Below are positions 26,571 through 35,968 of a stretch of DNA of 64,000 bases, piece after piece; position 1 is the first letter of the stretch; each line of letters opens with the position of its first letter. Origin of the DNA: Pseudothioclava sp033100795 (GTDB lineage Bacteria; Pseudomonadota; Alphaproteobacteria; Rhodobacterales; Rhodobacteraceae); assembly GCF_033100795.1 (NCBI RefSeq), contig NZ_JAWLVI010000003.1, forward strand, positions 321,323 through 385,322. The letters are read 5' to 3'. The notes beneath the pieces are model-generated. The model did not search any database. It saw nothing but the letters and a program-made list of their open reading frames with translations, and was not told the DNA's origin. A program made the position numbers and the translations under genes.

Positions 26571-27709
26571 TCTACACCGGCGCGCGGATATTTGACGGCA
26601 CGGCCCTGCATGACAACCGCGCGCTTGTGATCGAAGACGGAGCGGTCAGTGCCATCGTCCCCGCCTCTGCCGCGCCCGACGGGCCACGCGTGGCACTGGC
26701 TGGCGGCGTGATCGCGCCCGGATTTGTCGATCTGCAAGTCAATGGCGGCGGCGGGATCATGCTGGATGGCACCGCTGGCGTCGCGGAAATCGCCACGATC
26801 TGCGAGGCTCACGCGCGCCTTGGCGCAACCTCGATCCTGCCGACCCTGATCACCGACACCCCTGCAGCAACGCGCTCGGTTCTTGCAGCGGGCGTCGCCT
26901 CGGTCGGGCGGGTGCCGGGGTTTCTGGGGCTGCACCTTGAAGGCCCGCACCTCGACATTCGCCGGAACGGGGCGCATGATGCCTCGCTCATTCGCCCGAT
27001 GATGGACGAAGACCTTGAGATTTTGCTGGAAGCCAAGGCCGGACTGCCCGCTCTTTTCGTGACGGTCGCGCCTGCGGCTGTGACACTCCAGCAGATCGAG
27101 GCGCTGGAGCGCGCGGGGATATTCATCAGCCTTGGACACGCAGATTGCACACTTTCACAGGCACGCGCGGCCCATACGGCAGGCGCGCGCGGCGTCACCC
27201 ATCTGTTCAACGCGATGAGCCAGTTCACCTCGCGCGAGCCGGGGCTGGTGGGGGCTGCGCTGTCTTTGCCGTTCCATGTCGGGCTGATCGCGGATGGGGT
27301 GCATGTGCACGCGGAAAGCATCCGCCTTGCTCTGGCCGCAAAGCGCGAGGGCGAGGTCTACCTTGTGTCGGACGCGATGGCCGTTGCGGGCAGCGAGGCG
27401 ACCTGCTTCACCCTTGGCGGGCGGATGATCGAACGCAAGGACCGCGCGCTGCGCCTTGCGGACGGAACGCTGGCGGGCGCGGACCTTTCCCTGCCGCAAG
27501 CGGTGAAATTCATGATCGAGGTCGTGGGCATCGCGCCCGAGCGCGCGCTTGCGATGGCAAGCCGCATCCCTGCGCAGATCGTGGGCGTTCAGGCAGGCAC
27601 CCTTTCACAGGGCGGCCCCGCCGATTTCGTTCTTCTGTCGGACCACTGGGACTTGCAGCAGGTCTGGCGCGCAGGCCAGCCGCTTCAGGCGAAATCCTCG
27701 ACCGAATAG
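26558..27709 (+). CDS. nagA: N-acetylglucosamine-6-phosphate deacetylase
   Basis: NagA removes acetate from GlcNAc-6-phosphate to give glucosamine-6-phosphate in the cytoplasm. The 383 residues show APGFVDLQVNGGGG, the metal-binding HLEGPHLD, SLGHADCTLSQA, GVTHLFNAM, LIADGVHVH and the catalytic Asp in LVSDAM. The ATG at 26558 follows CAGGAGAGC. The 3' end overlaps convergent serB by 25 bases. No nagB is in the window. Confidence 0.94.
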   Translation: MDRLIYTGARIFDGTALHDNRALVIEDGAVSAIVPASAAPDGPRVALAGGVIAPGFVDLQVNGGGGIMLDGTAGVAEIATICEAHARLGATSILPTLITDTPAATRSVLAAGVASVGRVPGFLGLHLEGPHLDIRRNGAHDASLIRPMMDEDLEILLEAKAGLPALFVTVAPAAVTLQQIEALERAGIFISLGHADCTLSQARAAHTAGARGVTHLFNAMSQFTSREPGLVGAALSLPFHVGLIADGVHVHAESIRLALAAKREGEVYLVSDAMAVAGSEATCFTLGGRMIERKDRALRLADGTLAGADLSLPQAVKFMIEVVGIAPERALAMASRIPAQIVGVQAGTLSQGGPADFVLLSDHWDLQQVWRAGQPLQAKSSTE

Positions 27710-28557
27710 CCTTGAATATACAAAAGCGCCGACAGGTCACCGTTGTTGATGCGAATATCGCATTGCGCCGCGACCGAGGGTTTGGCGTGCAGCGCCACAC
27801 CCGCGCCCGCCAGTCCCAGCATCCCAAGGTCGTTCGCGCCGTCGCCCACGGCCATCACGTCACCATGGCCGATGCCAAGGCGCGCCGAGATTTCCTCAAG
27901 CGCCTGCACCTTTGCCTCACGCCCAAGGATCGGACGCACGGGAATACCCGTCAGCTTGCCGCCCTCGATCCCCAACACATTCGCGCGGTTTTCATCGAAC
28001 CCGAGCGTTTCCGCGACATAGCCGGTGAACGCAGTAAACCCGCCCGAAACCAGCGCGCAATAGGCGCCATTTGCCTTCATCGTGCGCAGAAGGTCATGGC
28101 CACCCGGCATGAAGGTGATGCGGTCAGCGATCACCTTGGCGATCACGCTATCAGACAGGCCGGTCAACAGGCCCAGACGCTCGGTCAGCGCGCCTTCGAA
28201 ATCCAGTTCACCATTCATCGCGCGTGCGGTAATCGCCGCGACCTGCGCACCCACACCCGCCACATCGGCCAATTCGTCGATGCATTCCTGCTGGATCATG
28301 GTCGAGTCCATATCCGCCAGCAGCATCTTCTTTTTGCGCCCTGATTCGGGCTGCACCACCAGATCGAAGCCAAGCCCTTGCAGCCCTTCCCAGACATCCC
28401 AGCGGTTCGAGGGGATCTGCTCAATCGCGAACTCGGCCGCGACATTCGGGTTGAGCCATGTCGCCTCGCCCCCGCCCCATGCATTTCGCAGCGATTCCAC
28501 GGTGGTAGCATCCAGATCGGCCTTGAGCGGCGAAGCAAGAAGCGTGGCGATATACAT
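27685..28557 (-). CDS. serB: Phosphoserine phosphatase
   Basis: SerB carries out the last step of L-serine synthesis. The 290 residues comprise an N-terminal regulatory-like region (1-75) and a HAD phosphatase with motif I LLADMDSTMI (DxDST), ALVSGGFTAFT for motif II, and VGDGANDLGML for motif IV. GxxDFxxxLxxR appears as NGELDFEGALTERL. It is divergent from serC across 150 bases, so the three serine genes form one locus. Its last 25 bases overlap the end of nagA on the other strand. The start chosen is the ATG at 28557 (MYIATLL). Confidence 0.95.
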   Translation of the reverse strand: MYIATLLASPLKADLDATTVESLRNAWGGGEATWLNPNVAAEFAIEQIPSNRWDVWEGLQGLGFDLVVQPESGRKKKMLLADMDSTMIQQECIDELADVAGVGAQVAAITARAMNGELDFEGALTERLGLLTGLSDSVIAKVIADRITFMPGGHDLLRTMKANGAYCALVSGGFTAFTGYVAETLGFDENRANVLGIEGGKLTGIPVRPILGREAKVQALEEISARLGIGHGDVMAVGDGANDLGMLGLAGAGVALHAKPSVAAQCDIRINNGDLSALLYIQGYSVEDFA

Positions 28558-28640
28558 AGATGGCCTCCTCGGGCGCATGTCGCAAAAAAGCTCTGAATAG
28601 GCGCTTTAGATCAGTTTTTCCTCTTGCGCCAGAGCAGAAG

Positions 28641-28707
28641 CCCGCGTATTTGCGGCGACGGGACACCCTTCCCCAACGAAGGGCATATATCTGGAAGGAT
28701 ACCAGAA
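28641..28707 (+). ncRNA. Candidate serC leader RNA (cis-regulatory)
   Basis: The region directly before serC folds into three small hairpins. CCCG (28641-28644) can pair with CGGG (28659-28662). CCCTTC (28666-28671) pairs perfectly with GAAGGG (28678-28683). CTGG (28691-28694) pairs with CCAG (28702-28705), and its loop holds the AAGGAT ribosome site three bases before the ATG. A conserved serC RNA motif upstream of serC in Rhodobacterales-type alphaproteobacteria is known; a match by covariance model has not been run, so this is a structural guess. Control of translation by hiding the ribosome site is the inferred mechanism. Confidence 0.5.
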
Positions 28708-29853
<1,146 letters not shown>

Positions 29854-29924
29854 TCCAAGACTGATCGACGGGCCGCCCAAGGCCCGTCCCTTCCCAGACA
29901 TTCAAATCAGAGAGGAGCCCAGTC

Positions 29925-31517
29925 ATGGCCCCCAAGGTTCTTGTATCCGACAAGCTTTCGGAAACCGCAGTTCAGATCTTCCGCGACCGCGGCATCGAAG
30001 TCGACTTCCGCCCGGAACTCGGCAAAGACAAAGACGCGCTGGCCGCTGAAATCGGCAAATACGATGGCCTCGCCATCCGTTCGGCGACCAAGGTCACCGC
30101 GAAACTTCTGGAAAACGCGACCAACCTCAAGGTCGTTGGCCGCGCCGGTATCGGCACCGACAACGTCGACAAAGAGGCCGCATCGAAAAAAGGCGTGATC
30201 GTGATGAACACGCCGTTCGGCAACATGATCACCACCGCCGAGCACGCGATTGCGATGATGTTCTCCGTTGCGCGCCAGATCCCCGAGGCCTCGGCCTCGA
30301 CCCATGCGGGCAAATGGGAAAAGTCGAAGTTCATGGGTGTCGAGCTGACCGCGAAAACCCTTGGCGTGATCGGCGCTGGCAACATCGGCGGCATCGTGTG
30401 CGACCGCGCCCGCGGCCTGAAGATGAAGGTCATCGCGTTCGACCCCTTCCTCTCGCCCGAAAAGGCCGAGAAAATGGGCGTCGAGAAAGTCGAGCTGGAA
30501 GACCTGCTCAAGCGCGCCGATTTCATCACCCTGCACGTGCCGCTGACGGATTCGACCCGCAACATCCTCTCGCGCGAGAACCTTGCGAAAACCAAGAAGG
30601 GCGTGCGCATCATCAACTGCGCCCGTGGCGGTCTGGTTGACGAAGAGGCGCTGGCCGAGATGCTGAAATCGGGCCATGTTGCTGGCGCAGCCTTCGACGT
30701 GTTCTCGGTTGAACCTGCGGTCGAAAACCCGCTGTTCAACCTGCCGAACGTGGTCTGCACGCCGCACCTTGGCGCCTCGACCACCGAAGCGCAGGAAAAC
30801 GTGGCCCTTCAGGTTGCCGAGCAGATGGCGAACTACCTGCTGGACGGCGCTGTCGAGAACGCGCTCAACATGCCCTCGATGACCGCCGAAGAAGCCAAGA
30901 CGATGGGTCCGTGGGTGAAACTTGCGCAGCACCTTGGCTCGTTCATCGGCCAGATGACCGACGATGCGATCAAAGCGATCAACATCACCTATGACGGTCA
31001 GGTTGCAGGCATGAACCTCAAGGCGCTGGATGCGGCAGTTGTGGCTGGCATCATGAAGGCGTCGCAGCCCGATATGAACATGGTTTCGGCTCCGGTTGTC
31101 GCGAAAGAGCGCGGCATCCAGATCTCGACCACCTCGCAAGACAAGTCGGGCGTGTTCGACGGCTATATCAAAGTGACCGTTGTCACCGAGTCGCTGGAAC
31201 GTTCGATCGCTGGCACCTGCTTCTCGGATGGCAAACCGCGCTTCATCCAGATCAAGGGCATCAACATCGACGCCGAAGTGGGCGAGCACATGCTCTACAC
31301 CACCAATGCCGACGTTCCGGGCATCATCGGCAAGCTCGGCACCCTGCTGGGCCAGCACGAGGTGAACCTTGCGAACTTTACCCTTGGTCGCGCAGCGGCT
31401 GGCGGTCAGGCTATCGCAATTGCCTATCTCGACAGCCCGCTGAACCCGGACGTCGCAAACGAGCTGCGCGCGACCGGCATGTTCCAGCAGGTCAAGGCGC
31501 TTGAGTTCCAGCTCTGA
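29925..31517 (+). CDS. serA: D-3-phosphoglycerate dehydrogenase
   Basis: SerA catalyses the first step of the phosphorylated serine pathway. The 530 residues contain a catalytic domain with a Rossmann insertion (GVIGAGNIGGIVCDRA), NCARGGLVDEEAL with the active-site region, GAAFDVFSVEP and the PHLGASTTEAQ segment with the catalytic His. An intervening domain and a C-terminal ACT domain (ADVPGIIGKLGTLLG) follow, as in the long, type-1 enzymes open to serine feedback. GAGAGGAG precedes the ATG. A strong terminator follows. Confidence 0.96.
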   Translation: MAPKVLVSDKLSETAVQIFRDRGIEVDFRPELGKDKDALAAEIGKYDGLAIRSATKVTAKLLENATNLKVVGRAGIGTDNVDKEAASKKGVIVMNTPFGNMITTAEHAIAMMFSVARQIPEASASTHAGKWEKSKFMGVELTAKTLGVIGAGNIGGIVCDRARGLKMKVIAFDPFLSPEKAEKMGVEKVELEDLLKRADFITLHVPLTDSTRNILSRENLAKTKKGVRIINCARGGLVDEEALAEMLKSGHVAGAAFDVFSVEPAVENPLFNLPNVVCTPHLGASTTEAQENVALQVAEQMANYLLDGAVENALNMPSMTAEEAKTMGPWVKLAQHLGSFIGQMTDDAIKAINITYDGQVAGMNLKALDAAVVAGIMKASQPDMNMVSAPVVAKERGIQISTTSQDKSGVFDGYIKVTVVTESLERSIAGTCFSDGKPRFIQIKGINIDAEVGEHMLYTTNADVPGIIGKLGTLLGQHEVNLANFTLGRAAAGGQAIAIAYLDSPLNPDVANELRATGMFQQVKALEFQL

Positions 31518-31538
31518 TCGAGCAGAAATATTCCACCG

Positions 31539-31566
31539 AAACCCCGGCCCCAGCGGCCGGGGTTTT
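31539..31566 (+). terminator. Rho-independent terminator after serA
   Basis: AAACCCCGGCC (31539-31549) pairs with GGCCGGGGTTT (31555-31565) in an 11-pair stem with a five-base CCAGC loop, ending in a short TTTT. It lies 22 bases after the serA stop and closes the serC-serA operon. Confidence 0.88.
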
Positions 31567-31613
31567 GCGTTTGCGGCATTGCCTTTTTACACAGCCCCTT
31601 TAGGTTCGAACTT

Positions 31614-32357
31614 ATGACCATCACCTATGCCATTGGCGATATTCACGGGCATCTCGACAAGCTACGGCTTGCCCATGACCTGATCGCGCAGGACCGCGCG
31701 CAGAATGGCGAGCCATCTACGCCGGTTATCCATCTTGGCGACCTGATCGACCGAGGGCCGGACTCGCGCGGGGTGATCGACCTGTTGATGCAGGGGCAGG
31801 CGGCGGGCGAGCCGTGGCAGGTCATCAAGGGCAATCACGACCGGATGCTTCTGGGCTTTCTGGCCGATCCGCATACTCCCGATCCGGGCCTGAGCCGCCC
31901 GCTGCCTTATACATGGAAGAACATCGGCGGGCATACGACCCTGGCCAGCTATGGCGTGGATGCGGCCGAAGATCGCCCGCTGGACGATATTCACGCGGAT
32001 GCAGTGCTTGCGGTTCCGCAGGAGCATCAGGACTGGATTGCAGCCTTGCCGCTTTACCATCAACGTGGGGACGCGCTGTTCGTCCATGCTGGCGTTCGCC
32101 CCGGTATTGCGCTTGCAGATCAGAGCGAGGAAGACCTCCTCTGGATCCGCCAACCTTTCCATGACGACCTGCGCGACCACGGGGCTTTGGTCGTGCACGG
32201 CCACACTCCGGTTGACGAGGCCACGCATTACGGCAACCGCCTGAACCTCGATACCCGCGCCGGATATGGTGGCCCTGTCACCGCCGCCGTGATCGAGGGG
32301 CGCGCGGCATGGCAACTGACCCCCTCGGGCCGTGTGCCGTTACGTCCCGTGCCGTGA
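31614..32357 (+). CDS. Metallophosphoesterase, PPP/Ap4A-hydrolase-like
   Basis: The 247 residues carry the calcineurin-like di-metal motif set: GDIHGH, HLGDLIDRGPDS, KGNHDRM, and VVHGHTPVDEA with a late LDTRAGYGG. This is the PrpA/ApaH-like serine/threonine phosphatase branch of bacterial PPP phosphoesterases. The substrate may be phosphoproteins or dinucleoside polyphosphates; sequence alone does not decide. It stands alone between the serA terminator and the thiolase gene. Confidence 0.9.
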   Translation: MTITYAIGDIHGHLDKLRLAHDLIAQDRAQNGEPSTPVIHLGDLIDRGPDSRGVIDLLMQGQAAGEPWQVIKGNHDRMLLGFLADPHTPDPGLSRPLPYTWKNIGGHTTLASYGVDAAEDRPLDDIHADAVLAVPQEHQDWIAALPLYHQRGDALFVHAGVRPGIALADQSEEDLLWIRQPFHDDLRDHGALVVHGHTPVDEATHYGNRLNLDTRAGYGGPVTAAVIEGRAAWQLTPSGRVPLRPVP

Positions 32358-32443
32358 CGTTCCGTCACTTGACCTCGGGGAACTGGCGCGCATGGCGCCA
32401 CCTGCCGTAGCGTGATGCCAAATCTCGCTTCAGGGAGGATCCC

Positions 32444-33619
32444 ATGACCGACATCGTTATTCTTGCTGGCGCGCGCACGCCGATTGGCACTTTCGGAGGG
32501 GCGCTTTCGGCCCTTTCCCCGATCGAACTGGCCACCATCGCCGCGCGTGAGGCCATCTCCCGTTCGGGCCTGCCTGCGGACAAAATCGAGCAGGTCGCCT
32601 TTGGCCATATCATCAACACCGAGCCGCGCGATATGTATCTCTCGCGTGTGGCCTCGGTCGATGCTGGCGTTCCGGTGGGCACGTCTGCGATGAACGTGAA
32701 CCGGCTGTGCGGCTCGGGGCTTCAGGCGATTGTCTCGATGGCGCAGTCGATCACTCTTGGCGACGCAGACTTCGCGCTCGCGGGCGGCGCGGACTGCATG
32801 AGCCGTTCGCCGCACATCCTGCAATCGGGGCGCTTCGGGCAGAAGATGGGTGATACGCGCATGGTCGACATGATGATCGGCGCACTCTCGTGTCCCTTCG
32901 GCACGGGTCATATGGGTGTCACCGCTGAAAATGTTGCCGAAGAGCACACCATCACCCGTGAGGAGCAGGACGCCTTCGCCCTTGAAAGCCAGCGTCGCGC
33001 CAAAGCCGCAATCGAGGCAGGCCACTTCAAGGCAGAGATCGTCCCCGTCGAGATCAAGACCCGCAAGGGCGTGCAAACCGTCGATACCGACGAGCACCCC
33101 AAGGAAACGACGCTCGAAGGTCTGGCCAAGCTGAAACCGGCCTTCCGCAGGGACGGGTCTGTCACGGCGGGCAACGCGAGCGGCATCAACGACGGTGCCG
33201 CCGCCGTGGTTCTGGCGCGCGAAAGTGCCGCGCGTGCCGCCGGCCTGACACCTCGCGCGCGTATCCTTGGCTATGCCGTCGCGGGCGTGCGCCCCGAGGT
33301 TATGGGCATCGGCCCGATCCCGGCGGTTCAGGCGTTGTGCAAGAAGACGGGTCTTGGCGTGGACGACTTCGACATCATCGAATCGAATGAGGCCTTCGCC
33401 GCGCAAGCCTTGGCTGTGACGAAAGAGCTTGGCCTTGATCCTGCGAAGGTTAACCCTGATGGCGGCGCGATTGCCCTTGGCCATCCGGTCGGCGCCACCG
33501 GTGCGATGCTGACGGTCAAAGCGATGTATGCCCTTGAACGCACAGGCGGAAAGCGCGCGCTTATGACCATGTGCATCGGCGGCGGCCAAGGGATCGCTGT
33601 CGCAATCGAGCGGATCTGA
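32444..33619 (+). CDS. Acetyl-CoA acetyltransferase (thiolase II)
   Basis: The 391 residues are typical of biosynthetic/degradative thiolases. The acyl-accepting cysteine is C89 in VNRLCGSGLQAI; the late blocks are NEAFAAQAL, GGAIALGHPVGATGAM (catalytic His) and MCIGGGQGIA (second Cys). It condenses or cleaves acetoacetyl-CoA (or a longer 3-ketoacyl-CoA). There is no phaB or other beta-oxidation gene beside it, so PHB synthesis versus degradation cannot be decided. GGGAGGAT gives a good ribosome site. Confidence 0.92.
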   Translation: MTDIVILAGARTPIGTFGGALSALSPIELATIAAREAISRSGLPADKIEQVAFGHIINTEPRDMYLSRVASVDAGVPVGTSAMNVNRLCGSGLQAIVSMAQSITLGDADFALAGGADCMSRSPHILQSGRFGQKMGDTRMVDMMIGALSCPFGTGHMGVTAENVAEEHTITREEQDAFALESQRRAKAAIEAGHFKAEIVPVEIKTRKGVQTVDTDEHPKETTLEGLAKLKPAFRRDGSVTAGNASGINDGAAAVVLARESAARAAGLTPRARILGYAVAGVRPEVMGIGPIPAVQALCKKTGLGVDDFDIIESNEAFAAQALAVTKELGLDPAKVNPDGGAIALGHPVGATGAMLTVKAMYALERTGGKRALMTMCIGGGQGIAVAIERI

Positions 33620-33730
33620 CACCCTCCTGCGCCGCAGGAAAAGCAACACAAAATTTGGCCGGATTAAGGGTTAATTCACCCCGTCCAGCCTATGCTCCGG
33701 TCAAAGAGATCAGGCCCAGGTGTTGCGAGT

Positions 33731-35968
33731 ATGTCCTCGACTTTAGCTGACAAGCTAGCCCAGGAACGCCGCGCCCGCCTCGCGGCGGAGCGGCTTCTGG
33801 ACCAGAAAAAGCAGGAATTGTTCGCGGCGAACCAAAAGCTCGCGCAGCATGCGCGCGCTCTTTCCACGCAGCTTGAAGAACAGCGCCACGGCCTCGCCCG
33901 CGCCATGAACGAGGCCGAGACGCTCAAGGGCGAGAATACACGCGTGCGCGGCGATCTGGAACGCGCGCATTCGATGGCGATGATCGCGCGGCGACGCCTG
34001 TGGGATGCGCTCGAGACCGTGCAGGACGGCTTTGCGGTTTATGATTCCGATCTGTGCCTGATCGTCGCAAACAAGGCCTATCTGCGGTTTTTTAAAAGCG
34101 AGATCGAACTGAACCCCGGCATATCCTACGCCGAGGTCTTGCAGCTTGTCGCCTCGCGCGGGCTGGTCGATCTTGGCGGACGCGATCCGCTGGACTGGCA
34201 ACACGAGATGATCGCACGCATCCGCCGCGACCAGATCGAGCCCTTCATCCTTGAAACCCGCGGCGGGCGCCATATCAAGCTGATCGACCGCTGGGGCAGC
34301 GACGGCGATCTCGTCTGCCTGTCACAAGACATCACCCATATGATCGAACGCGAGAATGAGCTACGTGAAGCCCGTGATCGTGCCGAAGCCGCCAGCCGCG
34401 CGAAATCCGCCTTCCTTGCGAATATGAGCCACGAGATCCGCACCCCGATGAACGGGGTAATCGGCATGGCGGAACTCCTGAACGACACCGATCTGAACGA
34501 GGATCAACGCCTGTTTGCCGAGACCATCCGCTCGTCGGGCGAGGCGCTGCTGACCATCATCAACGATGTCCTCGACTATTCGAAAATTGAAGCCGAGCGG
34601 CTACAGCTTTACCCCGAGCCCTTTGATCTGGAGCGTTGTATCCACGAGCTTCTGGTGCTGCTGCAGGCCAGCGCGAAAGACAAGGGCGTCAAGCTTCTGG
34701 TGGATTACGATCTGTTCATGCCGACGCGATTTATCATGGATCCCGGTCGTATCCGGCAGGTTTTGACAAACCTTCTGGGCAATGCCGTCAAGTTCACCGA
34801 GCAGGGCAGTGTTCTTGTCCGCGTCGTCGGCTATGAGCAGCCCTCGGGAGAGTATGAGCTGCATGTCACAATCGAAGATACAGGCATCGGCATTGCGCCC
34901 GAAAACCTCGGCAAGGTTTTTGGCGAGTTCGATCAGGTCGAATCCGAGAAGAACCGCAAGTTCGAAGGCACCGGGCTTGGCCTCGCGATTACCCAGAAGC
35001 TGATCACGATGATGGGCGGAACGGTCTGGGTCGACAGCGAGCCGGGTGTCGGGTCGAACTTCGGCTTCAAGATTACAGTCCCTTGCGCCGAAGTTATCGA
35101 GGAGGACAACGGACCCACCGCCCCCATTCATCTGAAGGCAGCGCTGGTCATCGACGACCTTCTGGTGAACCGGATCATCCTTGAACGCCAGCTACAGACC
35201 TACGGTCTTGATGTAGTGCTTTGCCGCAGCGGCGAAGAGGCGATCCATGTGCTCGAAGATGGCGGATCGTTCGACCTTGTTCTGACCGATTTCAAAATGC
35301 CCGGTATGGATGGCGTCACATTGGCGAAAACGATGCGGGCAAAGGGACTTGATGCGCCAATTCTGATGCTTTCCTCCGACCCCGAGGCGATCGACAAGGC
35401 ACAGCTGGAATGTGAAAATATCAGCTGCCTTGAAAAGCCGGTGCTGCGGTCCGACCTGATCCGGCAGTTGCGGAAAATCTCGCACACCGAGACACAGGCC
35501 GACATGTCGCCCGCACCACAGCCCCCATCCGCGCCGCCCCCCTCTCGCCCCGAGGCGGCCCTCAAACGCAAGATGTGTGTCCTCGCCGCCGAGGACAACC
35601 GGACCAACCAGCTCGTTCTGGGAAAGATGGTCAAAGACCTGCATATCGACCTGCATTTCGCCAATAACGGACGTGAGGCGGTCGAGATGTGGCGCAAGCT
35701 CAACCCTGATCTGATCCTGATGGATATTTCGATGCCTGAGATGGATGGGCGCGAAGCCTCGCGCCTGATCCGCGCCGATGAGGTGGATCGCGGCGGGCAT
35801 GTCCCGATCTGCGCCATCACCGCCCATGCGATGGAAGGGGATTCTGAGCATATCTTTGCCGCCGGCATTGACTATTATCTAACTAAGCCACTGAAAAAAG
35901 CCGTTATTTCCGAACGCATCCTTGCACATATTCCGAAGGATGCGCGCGACCCTGTGACAGGGGTCTGA
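33731..35968 (+). CDS. Soluble hybrid histidine kinase with PAS-like domain and two receiver domains
   Basis: This 745-residue protein has no membrane segments. Layout: an N-terminal coiled coil (1-85), a PAS-like domain (about 95-200), HisKA with H234 in NMSHEIRTPMNGV, HATPase (N box GNAVKFT, GTGLGLAITQK), receiver 1 (D520 in DLVLTDFKMPGMDG) and receiver 2 (D665 in LILMDISMPEMDG). There is no HPt domain, so an external phosphotransfer protein is expected. An alternative ATG at 33692 adds 13 residues with no better ribosome site. No response regulator is adjacent; the signal is unknown and must be cytoplasmic. The stop abuts the stop of convergent recQ. Confidence 0.9.
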   Translation: MSSTLADKLAQERRARLAAERLLDQKKQELFAANQKLAQHARALSTQLEEQRHGLARAMNEAETLKGENTRVRGDLERAHSMAMIARRRLWDALETVQDGFAVYDSDLCLIVANKAYLRFFKSEIELNPGISYAEVLQLVASRGLVDLGGRDPLDWQHEMIARIRRDQIEPFILETRGGRHIKLIDRWGSDGDLVCLSQDITHMIERENELREARDRAEAASRAKSAFLANMSHEIRTPMNGVIGMAELLNDTDLNEDQRLFAETIRSSGEALLTIINDVLDYSKIEAERLQLYPEPFDLERCIHELLVLLQASAKDKGVKLLVDYDLFMPTRFIMDPGRIRQVLTNLLGNAVKFTEQGSVLVRVVGYEQPSGEYELHVTIEDTGIGIAPENLGKVFGEFDQVESEKNRKFEGTGLGLAITQKLITMMGGTVWVDSEPGVGSNFGFKITVPCAEVIEEDNGPTAPIHLKAALVIDDLLVNRIILERQLQTYGLDVVLCRSGEEAIHVLEDGGSFDLVLTDFKMPGMDGVTLAKTMRAKGLDAPILMLSSDPEAIDKAQLECENISCLEKPVLRSDLIRQLRKISHTETQADMSPAPQPPSAPPPSRPEAALKRKMCVLAAEDNRTNQLVLGKMVKDLHIDLHFANNGREAVEMWRKLNPDLILMDISMPEMDGREASRLIRADEVDRGGHVPICAITAHAMEGDSEHIFAAGIDYYLTKPLKKAVISERILAHIPKDARDPVTGV

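Noticed and set aside
33620..33730. Terminator after the thiolase gene
   Set aside because: TCCTGCG-C-CGCAGGA can pair but its one-base loop is too small and no T tract follows.
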